Assembly (NCBI RefSeq): GCF_900496995.4 | Contig: NC_044019.1 | Location: 1,240,001-1,304,000, forward strand | Direction: 5' to 3' | Origin: Aquila chrysaetos chrysaetos | Taxonomy: Eukaryota; Chordata; Aves; Accipitriformes; Accipitridae | Length of the DNA stretch: 64,000 nt | Shown here: positions 55,601 to 64,000 of the stretch, in pieces | Position numbering within the stretch: the stretch's first letter is position 1 | Layout of the letters: each line of letters opens with the position of its first letter | The notes under the pieces: model-generated | What the model saw: only the letters and a program-made list of their open reading frames with translations | Databases searched by the model: none | What the model was told of the DNA's origin: nothing | Made by a program: the position numbers and the translations under genes

Positions 55601-58600
55601 CAGCTTCTCTTCTGTCCATCGCATTGCCTATACTTGGTTTCCCTCTCCCCATCCCAGTTGATGAAAACCCTTTCTGCTAAATTGCTTTTATGCTATGTTG
55701 CTTGGCGTGCCATAATCCCTGAGCTAACGCTCCTTTCTTTGTTATTTTCCATTGTTAGAATGGTGTAAATATCTCCCTAGGGACTACCTGTGCTCTAAGA
55801 TCTCTTTGCTGTGTCATTATCAAACATACCGTGTGAGATTTGCCCTTTACCGTGTTTTTTTAATGTCTTTCTCGGTTCTTTTTATAGCCAATACAAGAGG
55901 TTTTAATTTCAGAAGATGTTTTATGTAAGGCTGGGTGTGTGGTTAACACAGATCTTCCGATTCCACTGTGAATATCTACCAGCCACAGTCAGCGTACTGG
56001 GACGTTGTCTGTCTCCTGACAGTTGTCGTTATTAGTGATCCTCCAAAGATGGAGGAGAAGCCTTTGTGTGGACAACATACACAAGCAACTTAAAAGTATT
56101 TTTCTTGATAGCAGTATAAGGCAAAAGTTCTTATTTTTGTCATAATTGATTACTTGCAAAATGAAATATATACTAATACTAATATATTAGATTTTCCCCA
56201 CTGAAAAAAAAGTGAGGATTTTTGCCTCAGACTGCAAGTAGGGATTGTTTTATGGACAGTTTATTTGAAAAGGGAGGGAGAGGAGGGATTTTTTTTTCCC
56301 CATTTGTAATTAGGTGTGTTTGTAATGCATGCTGCTCAGAAACTGAGCTGAGATCTGTCTGTCTTGTTTGGGTACTTAAAACAGGAAGTAGTGAGCCCTG
56401 TTAGGTACAGTGCAATGGATGCTGAAATGTGTGTGTCACCGGTGGCGTACACCAGTGTAGGAGAAAACCTGTACACATCAGGTTTAAGCAAGGAGAGAGA
56501 CTCACATCAGAAGGCACTTGCCCTCAGGAACACAGCTATCCGTGTCCAGGTTCTCAGCACCTACAGCGTACCTAGCCATGTTCCCCAGAGAGTTAATCAT
56601 CTAAGAAAAGATGAACTGACTGGGACATTAACTCTCTTTTGGTTGTTTGTGTAGATTCAGTACAACAGTTGTGAAAAGCCAGGTGTCCAACCCACCAATG
56701 AATAATTATAGCTGTATTTCAAATAGCTAGTCACTACCACTATGTATATGTTCAAAATTTTTTTTTATTTTTATTACTTCTTCTGAGGTTTTTCTAATCC
56801 ATAAGAATCAGCTGGCATTATGAGCTTCAGTAACAGTCATCTGCTTAGGAAAATTCATGCTTGTACATGAAGTACAAGTAATGTACAAGTAATCTTGTGT
56901 GAACTGAAATTTTTATTTAACATTTTTTTGATAGAGAAATAAATGCTTATTTATGATAACTCTGTAGAATGTATCAGGTATATAATAAAAATATCAGATC
57001 CAGCACAAAAGCTAAGATGCTGCATCTGCTTTAATCACTGCAAAATGTTTTCTATCTTCTTTGCCTTAAAAGCTCAATAACCAGAACATAGCCGTTACAC
57101 TCAGCACTCCTGACCTCTAGCCCTTACACTCAGCACTCCTGACCTCTACATGCTCTTGAGTAAATTGCATAACAATTCCATGTCTAAATTTACACATAAA
57201 AAAATGAAGCACGTGTAAGGAAGTTTAGAGTTCTGCGCTTTTGAACTGCCCTAGTATCTGCAGATGTTGCTGTGTAAGAGCCCTGAATGGCCTGACATAG
57301 ACCCCGGTGTTACAAATGCTCCCTTAAATACTTGTCAGTGTTAATCCGTTTGAAACAAATACTTCAAGGAGCCTTGAATCATTCAGGAGCTTCTGTTCAG
57401 AAGGAAAAGTAGACTAATAGTGTCAAAAGCTAAAGAGAGAACAGGCAGAGTCAGCTAGCTATAGTTTGCAAAAATCTAGAGTGATGCAAAACAGTCTTTT
57501 TAGGAAGCAGAACTGTAGCTTTTATAGATAATACATGTCAGAGTAGCCTATAAACAAAATTATTTAAAAAGTGAAAAGTGCTAGCTGTAGCTGTAAAAAC
57601 AAGGCAACAAAACCAGTTGTATTCCCACTGGAAAACAGGGTTTGATGTCTACAGCTCAAGTAGCATTTCTGCCCCTGGGGACAGTCAGCAGGAATTGTGG
57701 TGCTCACTTAGACCAACGTGGGACTGAGAAAAATGTTGACATTAAGAAGCGATGTTCCTCCTCCTTTTTTCTTTTGTGGCTCTGTACCTAGTTTTCACAG
57801 GTAGGCATTCATGTCAATCCTCACAGCTGCCAGTGTCCAAGTTCTCAGTGTGGAAGGAATCAGATGAATGTGCTGTTTCTGAAGCAAAAAACAGAGACTC
57901 TTTGTCTTTGCAGTTATGAATGACATCATCACAACCATGTTCAATAAAAAATTTATGGAAGAGCTGTTTAAACCACAGGAACTCTATTCCAAGAAAGCTC
58001 TGCGAACAGTGTATGACCGGCTAGCTCATGCTTCAATCATGAGACTGAACCAGGCAAGCATGGACAAGGTAAAAAAGACCACCTGCCCAGTCCTGACTAT
58101 GCTGTACTTCCACGCTACCATTCACAAGTTTCTGACTGTGATAATTAGTACATGGCTTTACGTCACTGTAGTTTTGAAGCATTTTGTAACAGACCTCTTT
58201 CTGCTTGCTTACTTGCTTTGTAAAAATGGTTCTTGGCCAAGGAAGCTTTGGGGAAATCCATGGTAGTATCAGATACCTCAGAACTAAGTATTTCTGCTTT
58301 AATAACTACAGGTTTGATTTTAAGAGGTTCAGTAAGCATTCTTTATTGGATATTTTTATATATATTAAAATATATATATGTGGGTGTGTATAAATATATG
58401 TATTTCTGTATTGACACTCACTGTTTTGCAGTTGCAGGTGTTAGAATTTTTGCCTGAAAACAGTGTATCCAGCAGACAATTTAAAAAAAAAATGTAGGAA
58501 CTGGATTACCTGAGACCCCTACTTGGGTGTCAGTGTTGTTGAAATTTGCCGTAGTTTTAAAGGCAGTTGGAGACACCAGCAGGAGGGCTGATAATGTGAT

Positions 58601-61600
58601 TGCAGAGGTCTTATTTTCTTAGGAAACAAAGCTAAAATGGTTCTTCTTACCACAGGCAGGTGCTAGCCTCAGTGTCTAAATCCCTTTCCACATCAATGTG
58701 AAGTTACCTAAGCAGTGTCACGCTCTCTGCTGTGATGGAACCAAAATTTCCCCATGTTGCTTTGCAGCTATATGACCTTATGACCATGGCCTTCAAATAC
58801 CAAGTGCTGCTGTGCCCTCGGCCCAAAGACATTCTGCTGGTCACATTCAATCACCTGGATGCGATCAAGGATTTCATACGCGATTCCCCTGGCATTCTGA
58901 ACCAGGTGGATGAAACTTTCCGACAGCTGATTGAAGTAAGAATCCTTAGAAAAATGGTGGGACACACTGTGGTTTGAGATATTTTTTTTTTTTCCCCCAA
59001 GCTAATCTTAGAGACTAAATACTACATCAGTAAGTGCCATATCAAGTGTGGAGGTTGATATGTTCTCAACCTCAGAGAACCATCCAAATAACCTTCCCCT
59101 CTTTTTAACCTGAGAGAAACAAATTGGCATCCTAGTTAGCAACTTTTGCTCATGTAACTGCTGTAATTCTTTGGACAAAGAATATGAGTCTCCCAGTGAA
59201 AGGGAACTGGTTTCATAAAATGTTAAAAGTTCTGGCAAGTCATTAAATGTTTCTAAAGGGCTTCTGGAGAGGGAGATGTGTACGAGTCAAGTGTTATTTT
59301 TTTCTACTGGCTCAGTTTAAATCAACACATTGCTTATTCAGCCTGATCAAAGTCTCCACTGACTTCAGCAGAAGTTAAATCAGACTCTTAGTCACAGATA
59401 ATAGTTACTGATAATGATCAGCAGCCCCCCCTTATATAACTTCTGCTTCCCCTGCCACACGTACCATTTTTGGCCAGCAGTATTGTGATACACTTGTTTC
59501 CACCTTTACCTGGGTTGGACATGGTACGCTTGCAAAGCCTTACATGATGGTTTTTCTTTTCCAGACATACAGCTGTCTCTCTGCTGGTGAATTTCAGCTC
59601 ATCAGGCAAACACTCCTCATTTTTTTTCAGGACATGCACATAAGGGTAAGAGCCCAACACAACTAGTCAGTAAGAATGAAAGGGAGTTTGTGGCTAGAAT
59701 ATGAAGGTATGTTATAATTGCACTGTAGGTTTGGTTTTGTTACTTATGCTTTTCAGTCTTCGTGATGTGCTCGTATTTCACAAATTGAGCACATCTACTA
59801 CAATAATAATTCTAAAATGATATGAAAAAAGGAATCTCTACTAGTACAGATTTGCTAGTTGATAAATATGTTTTCTTTTAGAAGAAACTTGATATGCAAC
59901 TTGGAACCTGAGCTTGAAGTCATGGGGCCTGATATTCTCTAAATAAATTGATCATACTCAAGTGCATTAACAATGCATATTTTTATATAGTTTTTTTTTT
60001 TTTAATTTTAGATTAGTGTGCCCATCCTGTGGACCATAATTGTACATTGCTGGCTTTGGCCTGTATCGTAGTCTCTACATATACACCAAAATCTCTAGGA
60101 AACCTACCCCAGTCTAGCCAGGAAGGCTGCAAGGTCAGACTTCAAAGAATTCGGATCAGAAGATACGCAATTGATTTTCTCAAAGGTGGAATATTCTTTT
60201 ACAGGTCTCTATCTTTCTGAAGGATAAAGTGCAAAACTCTAATGGTCGCTTTGTGCTGCCAATATCAGGCCCCGTTCCTTGGGGTACTGAAGTTCCAGGA
60301 CTCATCAGGTGAGTTCTGAACTGCTGCTTATACTGTTTGTAGTGCCTTGCATGTATGGCTGCTCACAGAGGAAGTCAGTCCCAGAGGTCTGACAGGAATC
60401 AAGCTCAGACTGTCGTTCATGTCGCATGGATAGCTGAACCTCCAGTAAGTACTATTTAAAGGGCAGGATCTGGGACTAAGTCACCCAGCAATCAAATACT
60501 AAGCTGTGTCTGGCATTCACTGTTCCAGTAAATTAGCTATTAGTAATTTATCCTATAAAATAGGCATTCACCAACATACAGAATAGGGGTTTATTCCCCT
60601 TTTTCTTGTGCAGTAAGAAGACGAAGTCAGTACTGAAAATCAGTAATAAAAGTACTAAACATGTTTCAATAATAACTTGCTTTTAAGGATATTTAATCAC
60701 AATGGAGATGAAGTTAAAAGGACTGAGTTCACCACTGATGGAAATTACGTTACTCCACAAAGGGAAGGATCTTTTGATCTTTATGGAGACAGAGTCCTCA
60801 AACTTGGAACAAATATGTAAGTAATTTTTGTCCTACATAGAAACATTAAGTAAATGGTGATGGTTATGGATTTGTTCAGAAGCACATCTTCAGCCTTGTG
60901 TATTTTTGCCTTTCACCATCAACAGCTTGACTTTTTTACAAAGTGATGTCCTGAAACAGAACGCATGTGGACAGATGTGTATAAAGAGCTGTGGAAAAGA
61001 GCAAAAGTTTGATTTATGTCTGCAGCAGAGCTGAGTAAAGAGTGTTCTCATCTGGTACTGCATATTATATGAAATGTAATTTAATTTTAACTGTATTCAA
61101 GAAATCCTTTCTTTTCTCCATGTTTGTCTTAACGTAATTTTTCCATTCAAAGAGTAAGAGACAGCAATGTTCTTACAGCTTTGTTGCTCACACATTTTAG
61201 TGCCTTGATACTCCATAAAACTGAACTGTAACTTCTCATTTCAGTTATTTAGAGTCTTCAGAAAAATATCCTAAAATTGTAGATACTGTGCTGCTTCCTC
61301 CAGTTCCTGTATCTCATACAAGTAACAGGTTGCTCTTCCTCATGTGTTTTTCCCTCTAGGTACAGCGTTAGTCGGCCAGTAGAGACACACATGTCAGGAT
61401 CATCCAAAAACTTGGCATCCCATGCAAAGGTCAGTGTTGTTCTGTTCCTGTCACTGGTTAACTGGCTAGCTAGTCTGTGTCAGTGAGTCCTGCAGCCAGT
61501 CACACATGGTGGGAGCATTTCCTTTGAGCAGTTTCACCACATCCACCAGATTTTACATTCTGCTTCCCTTGTCTCTTAATAGATGGGGTCACCAAATGAA

Positions 61601-63861
61601 ACACCCACATCTGTCATCTTCAAAACATTTACTATACAGTTACACTATCTTCCTCTTTGTTCGTTTCCTTTCTCAGGGAAACAATAACCATCTTTTTAGT
61701 CTGCAGTTATGGGATAACTTCAGGGAAACCTGTTCTGTTGCCTTCTCAGAGCCCCATCCAATCCTCCACAGTCCCTTCTGAGCTAGGGGAAGGGCACTTT
61801 TTCCTAAAGAATCTTACATGCAGGCTTATGCAATGGTGTACTTGCTTCCTATTTTAATCTCTCCGGAAAACAGAAAGCTGGTTTTACAGATTTCTCAGCT
61901 GTTCAATTTAGCTGGAAAATTATCTTGTCCCGGGTCTATAAATTCAAGCAACCATTTTAAATATATAGCTGATAATTACTAGTTATCTGCACAATCTGTA
62001 CCATTAACAACACAGAAATGTATTTATATCACTCTGAAGAACATTTATGTAAAATCAGAAAACACAAAAATTATTGCAGTCCTCATCTCCCTGGTAACCT
62101 GACCAATGAACCCACTGCTGTTTTCTGCAGGAGAATATAGTCCCTAATCCTCTTGCTAAAGAAGAACTGAACTTTTTGGCCAGGCTGCTGGGAGGTCTGG
62201 AGATCAAGGAACCCGGGGGCAGTGAGACAGGATTTCGACTGAATTTGTTCACAACCGACGAGGAGGAAGAGTATGCTCAAGTCCTTCTTGGTTGGGGTTT
62301 GTGCTGTAGTGCCATGTGGACAGCCCTGGAGACAAAAGCTGGCCCTTAACAGCGTTAGGGACAGAATAGCAAGGTTTTTAGCATTTTGTTATTCTGGTCC
62401 AGATGGTCCCCACAGGAACAAAAGAGGAGCAGTTTCCCTGGCTTGACCTTTTTATTACAGCTGTCAGCAAGAACAGCCATTTCCCTTCCTGGTGTCTCCT
62501 GTGATGCACAGCCTTGCATTCCCTCCACATGACACTGGCGGTCAGCAGCAGGTGACAATCTGTGCTTAGTTCTGTCCCATGGAACAGAGACATCCCTTCA
62601 GCCCTTTTAGCTCTCCTCTCCCCCAAATACATCTACATATTTCAGAGGCAAGAATATAACTGATGGAGGTGATGAGCCTGAGAGGCTTGAACACTGTAGC
62701 CCCCTCCTGGCAGGGAGTACAAGGGTAACAAGACTTTTTGTTACGCAATTTCTGCAGAATGATTTTACCTGCTTTTAATCTTAACTAGAGAGATATTCCT
62801 GCTGTTCTACACTTAGCATAAAAAATCCAAGACAGGGAAAAGTCTCCAAACTGGGGTCAATACCTTAATTTGCCTAGTAGGAATAGCGACGTTGTCCAAA
62901 CTTCGTGCCTACAGGAGCCTCGTGGAATCTGATTTTTATAATTTACTTGTATGTCTTCATGAGATTAAGCACTCTTTTCATGTTTTTTATCAAGACACGC
63001 TGCATTGACTAGACCAGAGGAGTTATCTTACAAGGTTATCAACATAGAAGCCACGCAGGTACGTACAGTGTGTTTCAGACCTTTGATTCTCATCATTCTG
63101 CCTTGCTAAGAACCGCGTTTCACCCAGAGTAGTAACTTTAAAAATACTTTTTTTTTTCCTATGTCAGTTAAGCTCATAAGTAGTGGCAGTATTTTCTGCC
63201 AAGCCTGTGGATTTGGTGACTATTTAATAGGAGAACTTGAAACCTGACAAACGGTAGAGCAAGTTTTTAGCTGCATAGGATGCAGAACTGTTACTGGATC
63301 ATTTGTCTGCTTGCGGTTACAGCCTAAAGCCTGCAGCCCGTTTTAAAGAGGCTCGCGGGTGTCAGCAGGTGCTGGGGCAAGTCCCAGTCCCTCCAATACA
63401 CCCCAGCAAAGGCCCGCCTTAGCAGGCGGTAGGGCAGATCCCAGTCCCCCAGTACACCCCAGCAAAGGCCCGTGCTAGCAGGCGCTGGGGCGCATCCCAG
63501 TCCGCCCAGCAGACCCCAGCGAAGGCCCGCGTTAGCAGGCGCTGGGGCACGTCCCAGTCCGCCCAGTACACCCCAGCAAAGGCCCGCCTTAGCAGGCGCT
63601 GGGGCGCATCCCAGTCCGCCCAGCAGACCCCAGCGAAGGCCCGCGTTAGCAGGCGCTGGGGCACGTCCCAGTCCGCCCAGCAGACCCCAGCGAAGGCCCG
63701 CGTACGCAGGCAGGCGCGCTGAGGCGCGGTGTCTCTCCCCGCAGGAGCCGGGGCGGCGGGCGGAGCTCTCCCGCATCCTGGGGGAGCTGGAGGTGGCGGA
63801 TCCGCGCCCGGCGAGCTCCGGGAAGGGCGAGGACCTGCTGGCGCTGATGGACGGGCTCTGA
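52219..63861 (+). CDS. OSCP1: OSCP1, organic solute carrier partner 1 / NOR1 (11 coding exons, 389 aa)
   Basis: Conserved eukaryotic protein of the Oscp1 family, reported to aid organic solute transport and associated with cilia, flagella and testis; no enzymatic motif is known. Exons: 52,219-52,330; 54,139-54,168; 57,914-58,068; 58,768-58,935; 59,565-59,645; 60,205-60,308; 60,688-60,816; 61,360-61,429; 62,131-62,270; 62,995-63,058; 63,745-63,861. Total 1,170 nt, all GT-AG and in frame. The start MSARTLPLLFLNLGGEMLYI is near-identical to the mammalian N-terminus, and the core blocks (DEWTDVDRKR, FKYQVLLCPRPKD, GEFQLIRQTLLIFFQD, GPVPWGTEVPGLIR, LYGDRVLKLGTNMYSV, FRLNLFTTDEEEE) are retained. 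Human isoforms are 379 or 389 residues. Exon 5 begins TYSC where human has IYGG. The GC-rich last exon encodes a more divergent C-terminus ending in DLLALMDGL. No poly(A) signal is visible before the window ends. Confidence 0.96.
52331..54138. other. OSCP1 intron 1
   Basis: GC-rich for the first 350 bases, then AT-rich. A 19-T run lies near its end (54,040-54,058). An open frame at 52,928-53,227 has no recognised motif and is not called a gene. Confidence 0.55.
54040..54058. repeat. Poly-T run (T19)
   Basis: Nineteen consecutive T residues about 80 bases before OSCP1 exon 2, inside intron 1. Confidence 0.9.
54169..57913. other. OSCP1 intron 2, the longest intron
   Basis: About 3.7 kb of AT-rich sequence. 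It holds a 29-bp tandem duplication (57,091-57,148) and scattered T-runs. No transposon, RNA gene or coding exon is recognised. Confidence 0.5.
57091..57148. repeat. 29-bp tandem duplication
   Basis: Two adjacent copies of GCCNTTACACTCAGCACTCC plus nine further bases, identical but for one position. This is a recent local duplication inside OSCP1 intron 2. Confidence 0.9.
58335..58410. repeat. TA/TATA-rich simple tract
   Basis: Alternating TA runs interspersed with GTGTGT in OSCP1 intron 3. Low-complexity sequence. Confidence 0.7.
58936..62994. other. OSCP1 introns 4 to 9
   Basis: Introns of 379 to 724 bp between exons 4 and 10. They contain T-rich runs (for example near 58,982 and 59,992) and unique sequence. 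No mobile element or RNA gene is recognised. Exons 5 to 9 lie within this range. Confidence 0.5.
63365..63706. repeat. 57-bp minisatellite in the last OSCP1 intron
   Basis: Six tandem copies start at 63,365, 63,422, 63,478, 63,535, 63,592 and 63,649; the second is one base shorter. The core reads GCAGGCGCTGGGGC, then CCCAGTCCGCCCAG, then CCCCAGC(A/G)AAGGCCCG. Two subtypes alternate in the right part. The period of 57 is a multiple of three, so both strands stay open in register and give 19-residue repeats, but the array sits in an intron (63,059-63,744). Confidence 0.93.
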
Positions 63862-64000
63862 GCGGCGCGAACGGCGGGGGCGGGCCGGGGCGGGCGGCGG
63901 GGCGCAGTGCGCACGCGGGGCCGCCCCTTCCTGCCGCCGGGGCGGGCGGGCGAGCGAGCGCGGGCGGGCGGGCGGGTGAGTGAGTGTGCAAGGGGAGGGG
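63720..64000. promoter_or_regulatory. CpG-rich right edge: OSCP1 last exon and possible promoter of the next gene
   Basis: Very CpG- and G-rich DNA with repeated GGGCGGG-type GC boxes continues past the OSCP1 stop to the window end. In known vertebrate order LSM10 then STK40 follow. The region may be the CpG-island promoter or first non-coding exon of the next gene; a donor-like GGTGAGTGAGT lies at about 63,974-63,984. Not provable from this window. Confidence 0.4.

Noticed and set aside
63324-63914. A 196-codon - strand frame with 19-residue repeats
   Set aside because: It is the reverse translation of the 57-bp minisatellite and the last OSCP1 exon; the period is a multiple of three, so openness is expected. 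No independent gene signals are visible.
1-64000. CRISPR arrays, defence systems, prophage or endogenous virus genes, tRNA and rRNA genes
   Set aside because: The sequence is vertebrate nuclear DNA with spliced genes. No spaced direct repeats, polymerase, capsid or envelope-like frames, or tRNA A/B boxes were recognised.

Overview
The window is a segment of a vertebrate nuclear genome, most likely a bird. Three spliced protein genes lie head to tail on the + strand: CSF3R (G-CSF receptor), MRPS15 (mitochondrial small-subunit ribosomal protein bS15m/uS15m) and OSCP1 (organic solute carrier partner 1, also called NOR1). The same order is found on human 1p34, where GRIK3 lies on the CSF3R side and LSM10 and STK40 on the OSCP1 side. 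The avian or at least sauropsid assignment rests on short introns (CSF3R coding span about 6 kb, OSCP1 about 11.6 kb), a CR1-type LINE 3' end in an MRPS15 intron, few other recognisable transposons, and very GC-rich gene starts. The species cannot be named from the sequence.

Positions 1 to about 37,400 contain no coding exon that I can recognise on either strand. This appears to be part of the gene desert between GRIK3 and CSF3R. It is a mosaic of GC-rich unique DNA and AT-rich blocks of 200-700 bp that carry TAAT, GATA, octamer and PBX/HOX-like words. The blocks look like candidate conserved non-coding elements, but without alignments this is inference. Simple repeats here include G24 near 24.16 kb, C11 near 9.73 kb, (GCT)8 near 27.67 kb and an A-rich AAAC/AAAT tract near 18.8 kb.

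Positions 37,445 to 43,770 hold CSF3R. I resolved 15 coding exons giving 845 residues: signal peptide, Ig-like domain, five fibronectin type III domains with a WSEWS box, a transmembrane helix, box 1 and a tail with five tyrosines. Its poly(A) signal lies only about 215 bp before the MRPS15 start codon. MRPS15 (43,971-51,198) has nine coding exons, including a 16-base microexon, giving 249 residues. OSCP1 (52,219-63,861) has eleven coding exons giving 389 residues. All three exon chains keep frame across every GT-AG junction.

Three CpG-rich regions are visible: at the CSF3R/MRPS15 boundary, at the OSCP1 start, and at the right edge of the window, where the promoter of the next gene may begin. 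The OSCP1 promoter holds a perfect palindromic RFX X-box plus an inverted CCAAT box, matching its cilia/flagella-associated biology. The last OSCP1 intron is mostly a 57-bp minisatellite with alternating subtypes.

The three proteins do not form one pathway: CSF3R is a myeloid cytokine receptor, MRPS15 a mitoribosome part, and OSCP1 a conserved protein linked to cilia and testis. Their proximity is conserved synteny. I saw no defence system, CRISPR array, virus-derived gene or RNA gene.
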